From a virus, in the IMG/VR virus record IMGVR_UViG_3300042922_000488, positions 1-41,747 of that record: DNA of 41,747 nucleotides; one strand, 5' to 3'. Positions 31,834 through 38,064 of this stretch are shown piece by piece (within the stretch, counting starts at the first letter, position 1; every line of letters begins with the position of its first letter). The position numbers were made by a program, and so were the translations under genes. The notes under the pieces are model-generated. The model saw only the letters and a list, made by a program, of their open reading frames with translations. It had not been told where the DNA came from and made no database searches.

Positions 31834-31898
31834 CAACTATTTTACACTTTTGAGTGTAATTTACTAGATATATTTTCCCATTTACATTTATAAGTGTA
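31809..31898. promoter_or_regulatory. three 16-bp operators of the lysogeny switch
   Basis: Related inverted repeats TACAYY-N4-AGTGTM lie at 31809-31824 (TACACC..AGTGTC), 31843-31858 (TACACT..AGTGTA, perfect) and 31883-31898 (TACATT..AGTGTA). The first overlaps the leftward promoter, the third the rightward promoter, and the second lies between. Centres are 34 and 40 bp apart. They are the likely binding sites of the 72-aa regulator. Confidence 0.8.
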
Positions 31899-31909
31899 TT
31901 ATGTATAAT
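31881..31909 (+). promoter_or_regulatory. promoter of the 72-aa regulator
   Basis: TTTACA (31881-31886), 17-bp spacer and TATAAT (31904-31909) precede the regulator start by about 40 bases. The third operator lies in the -35 and spacer region, suggesting autoregulation. Confidence 0.85.
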
Positions 31910-31947
31910 AAAAGCAATAACATTTGTAGGATTTGGAGGAAAAATAA

Positions 31948-32166
31948 GTGGATATAAGTACAAGTGAGAAAATAAGGATATTGTTAAAAAGAAATAACAT
32001 GACGGTTACTGAATTATCAGATAAGATTGATACAACCAGACAAAATCTTACTAATAAGTTAAAAAGAAATAATTTTAATGAGAGTGATTTAAAGTCTATT
32101 GCTAAAGCTTTTGAATGTGACCTTGATATAAGATTTATTAATAAGAAAACAAATGAAACATTATAA
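31948..32166 (+). CDS. XRE-family (Cro/CI-like) transcriptional regulator
   Basis: This 72-aa protein starts at GTG 31948 with GGAGGA 7 bases upstream. It is almost entirely one helix-turn-helix domain: KIRILLKRNNMTVTELSDKI, then DTTRQNLTNKLKRNNF as recognition helix and LKSIAKAFECDLDIRFI. It is encoded opposite to the early operon and next to three operators. It is the best candidate for the master repressor, although a lone small HTH could also be a Cro-type protein. Confidence 0.88.
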   Translation: MDISTSEKIRILLKRNNMTVTELSDKIDTTRQNLTNKLKRNNFNESDLKSIAKAFECDLDIRFINKKTNETL

Positions 32167-32213
32167 CTCTATTTAACAGTCAATTATAGTCACTATACAG
32201 TAAAATATATAAA

Positions 32214-32257
32214 GAGCCTATATCATTAAATAATTCTTATAATTATGATATAGGCTC
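32214..32257. terminator. bidirectional terminator hairpin
   Basis: A perfect 13-bp stem GAGCCTATATCAT/ATGATATAGGCTC with an 18-base loop separates the plus-strand regulator from the minus-strand 26-aa and 121-aa genes. Both flanks are T/A-rich (TTTATATATTTT on the minus side). Confidence 0.75.
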
Positions 32258-32268
32258 ATGTATTTAAA

Positions 32269-32349
32269 TTATTTCTTTTTTATAATACTTACAACATCAA
32301 CTATGCATGCACATACAATAAATGTTATTATTATTAGTCCTAACATCAT
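32269..32349 (-). CDS. 26-aa membrane peptide
   Basis: This frame, MMLGLIIITFIVCACIVDVV then SIIKKK, is one transmembrane helix with a basic end. GGAGAGGAG lies upstream. It follows the 121-aa gene and ends before the 13-bp hairpin. Such peptides can be small toxins or membrane modulators; the role is unknown. Confidence 0.6.
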   Translation of the reverse strand: MMLGLIIITFIVCACIVDVVSIIKKK

Positions 32350-32392
32350 TTTGTTTATCTCCTCTCCATATAAAGATATTTCCAGAAAATCA

Positions 32393-32758
32393 TTATTGAA
32401 CTGGATGAATTTCAAAATAACCATTGTACTCTGACTTTAATTCAATTCTATAACACTTATTATCATCTTCTGTATCATATTTAGTTATTTTTTCAATCCG
32501 ATCAATTAACAGTCCCGATAATGAGTAAGTACTATTTTGCAATATTATTTCATCATTATCAGAAAATAAAATAACATTACATTCTGTTTTGCATTCTAAT
32601 CCTCTAAGTAAGTAACTTATTCTGCCATATTTAGGTGCTTCTTGAACTACTTTAAATAATTCAATTCCTTCTTGCCATTTTAAAGATAAAAGTTCTTCTG
32701 ATAAATCCTCAATTGTTAATACACATTCATTTTTCATAGTTGACAATTCTTTTTTCAT
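32393..32758 (-). CDS. hypothetical 121-aa protein in the regulatory region
   Basis: The N-terminal helix (ECVLTIEDLSEELLSLKWQE) precedes a beta-rich part (CNVILFSDNDEIILQNSTYS and a C-terminal YRIELKSEYNGYFEI). No family is recognised. GGAAGG lies upstream of the ATG. A consensus minus-strand promoter at 33077-33105 with a hairpin in between could drive it, so it may be expressed in the lysogen. Confidence 0.65.
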   Translation of the reverse strand: MKKELSTMKNECVLTIEDLSEELLSLKWQEGIELFKVVQEAPKYGRISYLLRGLECKTECNVILFSDNDEIILQNSTYSLSGLLIDRIEKITKYDTEDDNKCYRIELKSEYNGYFEIHPVQ

Positions 32759-32869
32759 AACAAATACCTTCCATTCTTTTAATTTTTTAGTTGATACTAG
32801 ATAAAACCTCTAAAAATTATTATATCGATTGGAAGTGCAAACATTTTTAAAAAAAAATATAAATTTAAG

Positions 32870-32898
32870 TTGACATATAAAGTCTACTATGTTAAAAT
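32870..32898 (+). promoter_or_regulatory. consensus promoter of a candidate small RNA
   Basis: TTGACA (32870-32875), 17-bp spacer and TAAAAT (32893-32898) form a near-perfect promoter pointing right. The predicted start is near 32905. Confidence 0.8.
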
Positions 32899-32904
32899 GA
32901 ACTC

Positions 32905-33027
32905 AATGAACAAGTTAATAACAATTAGAAACTCATATATCTTATTTGTTTGGTTTGCAGACCAATCAATATGAACTTGAAATTACTTAAATGATTATAG
33001 TTAGCTTTGCAGAGCTAACTATTTTAC
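32905..33027 (+). ncRNA. candidate about 120-nt small RNA with twin TTTGCAGA hairpins
   Basis: Between the promoter at 32870 and a terminator hairpin there are two stem-loops with the same loop: TTGGT-TTGCAG-ACCAA (32950-32965) and ATAGTTAGCT-TTGCAG-AGCTAACTAT (32997-33022, 10-bp stem followed by TTTTA). A leaderless 22-codon frame (MNKLITIRNSYILFVWFADQ) starts at 32906 but has no ribosome site. An opposing promoter at 33077-33105 converges on the same hairpin. An untranslated RNA fits best. Confidence 0.6.
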
Positions 33028-33076
33028 ATTATAAGTAAGTAAAAAATAGTTTCACCTCCTCGTATGATTTAACTAT

Positions 33077-33105
33077 ATTATATTGCTAAAGTTCCTAACT
33101 GTCAA
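33077..33105 (-). promoter_or_regulatory. perfect consensus promoter on the minus strand
   Basis: TTGACA (33100-33105), 17-bp spacer and TATAAT (33077-33082) read left towards the twin-hairpin RNA and the 121-aa gene. A GAGGAGGTG follows, but only tiny frames (7-8 codons) come after it before the hairpin, as in a leader-peptide attenuator. Confidence 0.8.
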
Positions 33106-33120
33106 GTACAGTTTCTAACT
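33090..33120. promoter_or_regulatory. direct-repeat operator AGTTYCTAACT x2
   Basis: AGTTCCTAACT (33090-33100) and AGTTTCTAACT (33110-33120) are exactly 20 bp apart, so they lie on one face of the helix. They flank the -35 box of the minus-strand promoter and lie just before the ribbon-helix-helix gene, the typical arrangement for binding by such dimers. Confidence 0.65.
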
Positions 33121-33156
33121 ATTTTAATTTAATTTTAATGTTGGGAGTTTAAAAAG

Positions 33157-33327
33157 ATGGCTATTAATAAAGAAACGCAAGTGTCTGCATCGGTTGTTTT
33201 GGATAAAAATGTATATAAGAAAATATCATGTTTAGCACAAACCAATAAAAGATCAGCTTCTGCACAAATGGCATTTATGTTAGAAGAGTATATGAAAATA
33301 ATAGAAACGGAAAAAAATAAAAGTTAG
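33157..33327 (+). CDS. ribbon-helix-helix (Arc/MetJ-like) repressor
   Basis: This 56-aa protein has a beta-strand segment (TQVSASVVLDKNVYKKISCL) and two helices (QTNKRSASAQMAFMLEEYMK), the ribbon-helix-helix pattern of phage Arc-like regulators. GGGAG lies upstream of the ATG. It is followed directly by a terminator and preceded by a direct-repeat operator and a divergent promoter, suggesting that it represses the leftward promoter and itself. Confidence 0.82.
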   Translation: MAINKETQVSASVVLDKNVYKKISCLAQTNKRSASAQMAFMLEEYMKIIETEKNKS

Positions 33328-33355
33328 ACCGGAAGTAAAATGTCCGGTCTATTTT
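33326..33355 (+). terminator. terminator of the ribbon-helix-helix gene
   Basis: Perfect stem AGACCGGA/TCCGGTCT (33326-33333, 33343-33350) is followed by ATTTTTATG. The stem begins in the stop codon. Confidence 0.9.
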
Positions 33356-33529
33356 TATGCTTATTTATATATAATTTAGCTTGTATTTAAGGCTAGGAGC
33401 GTTCAAAATCCATAATAGGATAAATACTATACATTCAACTAAAAACGTCTTAAAATGGCTCATATATTAATATTTTTTATATGATTATAAATCTACTTTT
33501 AAACGCACCTAAACACAGCCTACTATCAC

Positions 33530-33664
33530 TTATTTCCTGTTAATCAGATAATTGAAAATACTGATTGTAAAAAGGGCTAGAGTGATAATATTTTGTGTTA
33601 CTATTAGCAGTAATGCGCTTGAAATAATGAAAATGTAATTCTCATTGATATTTACTTTTCGCAT
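33530..33664 (-). CDS. 44-aa membrane peptide
   Basis: The frame MRKVNINENYIFIISSALLL continues through a second hydrophobic stretch (NIITLALFTISIFNYL) to a basic end. There is no clear ribosome site. It follows the 47-aa membrane peptide on the same strand. It may be a real small membrane protein or a chance AT-rich frame. Confidence 0.4.
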   Translation of the reverse strand: MRKVNINENYIFIISSALLLIVTQNIITLALFTISIFNYLINRK

Positions 33665-33722
33665 ATTATCATTTATAATGAGTATGCGGTGGAAGGTAAT
33701 TATCCCTCAAACCGCAAAGTGT

Positions 33723-33866
33723 TTATTTGCCTAAACTTAAAAGTTGAATGATAAAATCAAGTATTATTTTTAGTATCGCTCCGATTGCCGTTAACAATGA
33801 AGCATATGCTATAATTAATTTTGTTTTATCACTTTTGGGTTTAGGCTTTTTATTGCCTTTACTCAT
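33723..33866 (-). CDS. 47-aa basic membrane peptide
   Basis: The ATG at 33864-33866 (MSKGNKKPKPKSDKTKLIIA) has GAAGGGAG upstream. A very basic N-terminus is followed by one hydrophobic helix (YASLLTAIGAILKIILDFII). A good promoter lies 57 bases upstream. The layout resembles small prophage-encoded membrane toxins, but no antisense partner is clear. Confidence 0.6.
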   Translation of the reverse strand: MSKGNKKPKPKSDKTKLIIAYASLLTAIGAILKIILDFIIQLLSLGK

Positions 33867-33922
33867 TATGTAACTCCCTTCTATATATTAGATAAGTTTT
33901 ATTTATTTCTTATCTTGATACT

Positions 33923-33951
33923 ATTGTACCATATATTACTTATATATGCAA
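33923..33951 (-). promoter_or_regulatory. promoter of the 47-aa peptide gene
   Basis: On the minus strand, TTGCAT, a 17-bp spacer ending TGG (extended -10) and TACAAT precede the small membrane peptide gene. Confidence 0.65.
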
Positions 33952-34005
33952 TACATATGTTTAATATTTTACTCTTATTTTTGAAAAAAGTTATTAAGCA
34001 CTAAA

Positions 34006-34039
34006 ATAAAGACACTACCTTTTACAGTAATGTCTTTAT
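34006..34039. terminator. bidirectional hairpin near attP
   Basis: Stem ATAAAGACA/TGTCTTTAT with an inner TAC/GTA lies between the peptide promoter and attP. Both flanks are only weakly U-rich. Confidence 0.45.
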
Positions 34040-34235
34040 GTTAATGTTTAAAAAGCATTTAGACAGTAGTTATTTTTCTAAAAAATGTCCAAAAAATCAA
34101 TTGAAAATGTGTTTTTATTAGATTGCCTATTTTGCTTACTTCTTAACTAGATAAGCTACAACACGCATAAAATAAGGGTTTAAAAGACTTTTATAGTATC
34201 TTATAATTATCTAAAGTTTTCTAAAATCCTAACGT

Positions 34236-34297
34236 GTAAGCAGACTCAAAATCTGCCACTCGCGAGGGTGTGAGGGTTCGAGTCCCTCCATCCGCAC
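34236..34297 (+). other. attP core: 3' half of a class II tRNA-Leu (anticodon CAA)
   Basis: Visible are an anticodon arm GCAGA-CTCAAAA-TCTGC (34240-34256, anticodon 34247-34249), a long variable arm (CACTC..GGGTG), a T arm GAGGG-TTCGAGT-CCCTC (34272-34288) and the 3' acceptor strand CATCCGC plus discriminator A (34289-34296). The 5' acceptor strand and D arm are absent, so this is not a tRNA gene. It is the part a phage carries to rebuild the host tRNA-Leu after integration. The integrase gene begins its 3' end 120 bases away. Confidence 0.92.
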
Positions 34298-34309
34298 TAG
34301 ACTAAAGTT

Positions 34310-34357
34310 AATCCTTGAAACCATTGATATATCGTGGTTTTAGGGATTTTCTTTTTT
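34310..34357 (+). terminator. terminator downstream of attP
   Basis: Arms AATCCTTGAAACCA and TGGTTTTAGGGATT pair imperfectly around an 11-base loop, followed by TTCTTTTTT. After integration it would lie directly behind the rebuilt host tRNA and end its transcript before the integrase gene. Confidence 0.82.
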
Positions 34358-34419
34358 AAAGGGATGAATTACTAACCTTATCTATTTATAAAATTCTAAA
34401 AAATATTTCTAAAATCATT

Positions 34420-35550
34420 TTACATGCTTGCTTGTAATTTCTTACTTATTTTATTTGCCATAGATACTTTTGCTTCAAACTGAAGATGTGAATAACAATT
34501 TGCAGTAGTATTAATGTCTGAATGTCCTAGCCAATCCTGAATTTCCTTTAACGAAAAATTCATTTTTAGAAGCATACTTGCTGACGAATGTCTTAAATCA
34601 TGAAACCTTATAATAGGAAGTTTATTTTCATCAAGTATTCGTTTAAAAGTACGTGTAACATAATCTGGTTTAAATGGCTTTCCATCTTCCCATTTGCAAA
34701 CAAAATCATTTTCTTGATAAGCATTACCATAAAACATTTTATTTTCCTTCTGTTTTACTTTCAATTGTTTTAGATATTTCTTCATGCTATCATCTAATGG
34801 CAATGTTCTAAAACTGGACTTTGTTTTCGTAGTCTCTTTTTCAAATGCTTTTCCACCAATTGACACTACTGTATTCTGTACAATAACTGTACCATCGTTA
34901 AAATTTACATCTGACCATCTTAATCCTAAAACCTCTGACCGCCTAAATCCATAATATCCAGTTAGTTTTACTACTGCTTCTATTGGATAATCTTTTGAAA
35001 CTTCAAATAGTTTATTTAACTGTTTTTGATCAAAGTATTTACCAATAAATTTATTTTTTTTAGGAAGAATTACATAGTCAGAAGGATTTTTGTCAATTAA
35101 TCCACTCATAACAGCATAATCAAGTGCTTTATGAATATTAGCGTGACGTTTTAATGCTGAATTTGCTGTCATTTTAGTAATTAATTGATTATAATACTCT
35201 TGAATATGAAGATTGTTTAATTCACCAATTTTAATATTTTTATCTTTAAAGTATGGTGAAATATCGTTTTCAACAACCTTTTTATATTCATGAAATGTAT
35301 TTTCTTTAATAGAATTTTTGATTGTTTCTAACCATGCAATCATATAATTTGAAAATAACATTTCAGTCGTACCAAGAAAATTTGCTTCAGTCGCATTGTC
35401 CAGATATTTATTTAACATTTCTGTTGCTTTTCTTTTATTACCTTTAACATCTAAGCCAGTTTTTACCCATTTTGTTTTCCATTTATCATTTACTTTCATA
35501 CTTAAAACAATATAATATTTATTGTTCTTTTCCTGTAGGCTACCTGTCAT
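34420..35550 (-). CDS. int: tyrosine recombinase integrase
   Basis: This 376-aa protein has an N-terminal arm-binding domain, a SAM-like core-binding domain (about 60-160) and the catalytic domain with R203 (YGFRRSEVLGLRW), K243 region (TKTKSS), H317-x-x-R320 (FHDLRHS), H343 (WLGH) and the nucleophile Y353 (NCYSHL). All key residues are present. It integrates the phage at the host tRNA-Leu through attP at 34.24-34.30 kb. The excisionase gene is just upstream. Confidence 0.97.
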   Translation of the reverse strand: MTGSLQEKNNKYYIVLSMKVNDKWKTKWVKTGLDVKGNKRKATEMLNKYLDNATEANFLGTTEMLFSNYMIAWLETIKNSIKENTFHEYKKVVENDISPYFKDKNIKIGELNNLHIQEYYNQLITKMTANSALKRHANIHKALDYAVMSGLIDKNPSDYVILPKKNKFIGKYFDQKQLNKLFEVSKDYPIEAVVKLTGYYGFRRSEVLGLRWSDVNFNDGTVIVQNTVVSIGGKAFEKETTKTKSSFRTLPLDDSMKKYLKQLKVKQKENKMFYGNAYQENDFVCKWEDGKPFKPDYVTRTFKRILDENKLPIIRFHDLRHSSASMLLKMNFSLKEIQDWLGHSDINTTANCYSHLQFEAKVSMANKISKKLQASM

Positions 35551-35623
35551 ATTTACCCCTTTCTGAAAAGCCTACTGTCAAAATGCTATGGACATTATAC
35601 CATATAACATAATATATGTTAAA

Positions 35624-35818
35624 TTATTTTGACAAGTAGTCAATGACATTTCTTTTTGATATTCTGTATTCTCTGCCAATTTTACGATTTTTTATTTCTT
35701 GATCTCTTAATAATCTATATAGTAATTTTTTACTAAAATTACCACCTAGCATTTTATTAAGTTGATTCACATCAACTACATCTGGATAATCGTTAAACAT
35801 ATCTACTATAAAAACCAA
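35624..35818 (-). CDS. xis: excisionase-like HTH protein
   Basis: This 64-aa protein has a MerR/HTH_17-like fold: VVDVNQLNKMLGGNFSKKLL, YRLLRDQEIKNRKIGREYRI then SKRNVIDYL. Such proteins next to an integrase usually act as excisionase (directionality factor). AGAAAGGA lies upstream. An alternative role is a DNA-bending accessory factor or integrase regulator. Confidence 0.78.
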   Translation of the reverse strand: MVFIVDMFNDYPDVVDVNQLNKMLGGNFSKKLLYRLLRDQEIKNRKIGREYRISKRNVIDYLSK

Positions 35819-35856
35819 TCCTTTCTTATTTAAATAATTTTCAATAAAAATTGTAT

Positions 35857-35889
35857 AAAAAATTAGGATAGATGATTTCTCATCTACCC
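35857..35889 (-). terminator. terminator after the lysis cassette
   Basis: On the minus strand, GGTAGATGA pairs with TCATCTATCC (one bulge, GAAA loop) and is followed by TAATTTTTT. It lies 19 bases after the endolysin stop and separates late genes from xis-int. Confidence 0.82.
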
Positions 35890-35907
35890 CAACTAAACTA
35901 TATGTAT

Positions 35908-36588
35908 TTATTTATTAGGTATTTTAAGAGTTTGTCCTATATTAATCACATCTGATTTAAGATTATTTAATATCATAATTTCATTGTACCTATTAGCTTT
36001 ACCTAAAAACTTTAATGATATTTTACTCAAGCTATCACCCTTAACAACAACATACCTTTTAAAAATAGGTTCATTTTTAACCGCATAACCATAACCATTT
36101 TCCAAAGCCATTAGTACATGGTGCCCTTCACTTAGATACATTCCTCCACGTCTGGCATACTTATCTGATATTAAATAATCTTTGTCTGTATAAATTTTAA
36201 AACCTTTAGATTTAAATGCTTCTTTAATTGATCTTGTTGTATTAGATGTAGACACATCAATTCCTGCAAATTTATAACAAGATGAAACTAGAGAAGAACA
36301 ATCAAATTCACCTTTTCCACCTTTTACTTTTCCATCATTATTTAATATGCTGTTATATCCGGTTAATCGTTGATTTTGGTCATAACCATAATTGTTGTCA
36401 GAACAAATTTGCTCCATATATGTAGCTGCTTTATCTGCTATATTTTCATCAGTACATTCAATATACACATTCCAATGTTTATCATACCATTCACGAATAC
36501 AGATTTCTTTTGTAGTTTGATCCCCAACTTTACCATTTACTATTTTACCGTTTTCATCAATAGATGCATGTCCTATTTTAATACTCAT
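35908..36588 (-). CDS. endolysin: NlpC/P60-type peptidase with LysM
   Basis: This 226-aa protein starts SIKIGHASIDENGKIVNGK, typical of Firmicutes phage endolysins. The catalytic Cys is in EFDCSSLVSSCYKF (C97), the likely His in SEGHHVLMALENG (H156 or H157). A C-terminal LysM (about 178-226: VVVKGDSLSKISLKFLG and NIGQTLKI) binds peptidoglycan. There is no signal peptide, so it depends on holin for release. It is the last gene of the lysis cassette. Confidence 0.92.
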   Translation of the reverse strand: MSIKIGHASIDENGKIVNGKVGDQTTKEICIREWYDKHWNVYIECTDENIADKAATYMEQICSDNNYGYDQNQRLTGYNSILNNDGKVKGGKGEFDCSSLVSSCYKFAGIDVSTSNTTRSIKEAFKSKGFKIYTDKDYLISDKYARRGGMYLSEGHHVLMALENGYGYAVKNEPIFKRYVVVKGDSLSKISLKFLGKANRYNEIMILNNLKSDVINIGQTLKIPNK

Positions 36589-36594
36589 AATATC

Positions 36595-36622
36595 ATCCCT
36601 TACTTTATAAGATAGTAGTTAT
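36595..36622 (-). terminator. weak hairpin between holin and endolysin
   Basis: ATAGTAG/CTACTAT with a 4-base loop follows the holin stop on the minus strand. The tail is TTATAAAG, so it is probably a stabiliser or weak attenuator. Confidence 0.4.
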
Positions 36623-36625
36623 CTA

Positions 36626-36901
36626 CTATTTATTGTCAGTTACCTTTGTAATTACAATATCATATAATCCACATGAAGCCATTCCTGCAATACCACCAGA
36701 TATAAGTAATTGTACAATTGTATAATCAGCTGTAATAAAGTTTGATATTGCACCCAATAATATACCAATTACTATTGCAATAATTGGATAAAATCTACTT
36801 GATAATTTAGGGAAAGTTATTTTTACGCCTTGTGTTAATCCTGTACAAAAAGGAACAATAGCAAGTGCTACAATTAGTAATTGAGTTATTGCATTATTCA
36901 T
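36626..36901 (-). CDS. holin (small two- to three-TM protein)
   Basis: This 91-aa protein has hydrophobic segments at about 5-20, 38-57 (PIIAIVIGILLGAISNFI) and 65-85, with a short charged C-terminus. Size, topology and position directly before the endolysin gene fit phage holins of the A118/phi29-like type in Firmicutes. Three other membrane proteins precede it, so which is the pore former is uncertain. Confidence 0.8.
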   Translation of the reverse strand: MNNAITQLLIVALAIVPFCTGLTQGVKITFPKLSSRFYPIIAIVIGILLGAISNFITADYTIVQLLISGGIAGMASCGLYDIVITKVTDNK

Positions 36902-36912
36902 TGATAATTCAC

Positions 36913-37254
36913 CTAATCCTTTTCAATAATATTGTCTATAGTTAAATTAACCTTTTCAGATACATCATTTTTTATTTCTGATTTAATGCTATCTTTTTTG
37001 TTATTCATAATATCTACTGCATTCTCTATAAGTTCATCTATAAATTCACAAGATTTAATATTTAAAATCTTCAACCATTTAAGAACTTTTTCTTTCTTTT
37101 GTTTGCCTAATCCAGAACCTTTTATTTTTCTTTCAGCAAACTTAACGAATATCTTTATAATCCATTTTACAAATATCTGTATTTTAGGTAAAACAATTCT
37201 TGCTATAATAGATATTAACGACAATACAAATGCTGTAATAATTATTTCCTTCAT
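36913..37254 (-). CDS. holin-like membrane protein (LLH-type)
   Basis: This 113-aa protein has one N-terminal TM helix (IIITAFVLSLISIIARIVL), a basic amphipathic middle with KGSGLGKQKKEKVLKWL, and a helical acidic C-terminus. The layout resembles phage holins of the LLH superfamily, which carry one TM and a soluble helix. It lies between the BhlA-like protein and the holin. Confidence 0.65.
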   Translation of the reverse strand: MKEIIITAFVLSLISIIARIVLPKIQIFVKWIIKIFVKFAERKIKGSGLGKQKKEKVLKWLKILNIKSCEFIDELIENAVDIMNNKKDSIKSEIKNDVSEKVNLTIDNIIEKD

Positions 37255-37262
37255 AATATCAC

Positions 37263-37583
37263 CTACGATATTTCTATTTTCTTTTCAATATATTCCATCC
37301 TTAATTCTAAACGCTCCATAGCGTTAGCAATTTTAGCATGTGCTTCATTTGTTCTTTCAAGATAATCCATTAATTTTTCTTCTCTAGTTTTAGACTCTTC
37401 ATTATTCTTTTCTATAAGATCCATTAATGCATTTTCTCTTGTCTTATTTCCTTCTGATAATTCTTTAATTTGTTTCTTTTTATCTTTATCATATATAAAT
37501 AACAATCCTAATACAGCTAAAGGAAATACTATTTGCCACGCCCCACTTTGTACAGCTTTAATTATTGCATCCATAATACCCAC
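37263..37583 (-). CDS. BhlA/UviB-like holin or bacteriocin-release protein
   Basis: This 106-aa protein has an N-terminal AVQSGAWQIVFPLAVLGLLF TM helix followed by YDKDKKKQIKELSEGN and a long helical charged C-terminus, the typical BhlA/UviB layout. These proteins are linked to membrane permeabilisation or lysis. Its start overlaps the end of the ComEA-like gene. Confidence 0.78.
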   Translation of the reverse strand: MGIMDAIIKAVQSGAWQIVFPLAVLGLLFIYDKDKKKQIKELSEGNKTRENALMDLIEKNNEESKTREEKLMDYLERTNEAHAKIANAMERLELRMEYIEKKIEIS

Positions 37584-37927
37584 TATTCACATACCACCTT
37601 ATCTTTTATGTTTTGAATTATTGTATCTCCAATTCCTGGTATAATGTTCAATTCATAAACATCATTATAAGGTCTACCAGAAATTATTTTATCTGCTAAT
37701 GTTTCTCCAATACTGGGTAAACTCTCTAGCGCTTCTTTACTACATGTATTTATGTTTATTTTATCTAACTGATCAGATACATTATCTATATAAATACTTT
37801 GATTTTGAGTTATACTATTATCGTTACTATCAACAATATTTGCTCTAATTATTGTAAAAACAGCAATTAATATGTATATAATTAAAAAAGTAATAAGTGA
37901 ATACCTTATTTTTTTCTCATTGTTCAT
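37583..37927 (-). CDS. membrane-anchored ComEA-like helix-hairpin-helix protein
   Basis: I chose ATG at 37925-37927 (MNNEKKIRYSLITFLIIYIL, 114 aa). One N-terminal TM helix precedes a Ser/Asn-rich stalk and a ComEA-type double helix-hairpin-helix domain (ININTCSKEALESLPSIGE, then ELNIIPGIGDTIIQNIKD). ComEA is the extracellular DNA receptor of competence. Location in a phage lysis cassette is unusual. It could bind host or phage DNA at the membrane at late times. The Cys in NTCSK and the one near the end could form a disulphide. Confidence 0.82.
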   Translation of the reverse strand: MNNEKKIRYSLITFLIIYILIAVFTIIRANIVDSNDNSITQNQSIYIDNVSDQLDKININTCSKEALESLPSIGETLADKIISGRPYNDVYELNIIPGIGDTIIQNIKDKVVCE

Positions 37928-37977
37928 CAGTACACCCACTTCCAATTTATTGTAAACTAGCTATTGTAATCAAATGA

Positions 37978-38057
37978 AAATAGATGTATAATATAATCAT
38001 CTATTTTTTATAGATAGTAAGGTATGTTGTTTACTTCAGGGTAGCACATACCTTACT
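37978..38057 (+). terminator. two hairpins with plus-strand U-tracts
   Basis: Hairpin A: AAATAGATG/CATCTATTT (37978-37986, 37998-38006) then TTTTATAG. Hairpin B: AGTAAGGTATGT/ACATACCTTACT (38016-38027, 38046-38057, perfect 12 bp) then TTATTTTTTATTT. Both U-tracts suit rightward transcripts, although all nearby genes are leftward; A also has a modest leftward tail (TTTTC). They may block antisense transcription or act in both directions. Confidence 0.65.
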
Positions 38058-38064
38058 TTATTTT

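Noticed and set aside
34236-34297. Complete tRNA gene
   Set aside because: The 5' acceptor strand and D arm are missing. It is the attP core copied from the 3' half of a host tRNA-Leu.
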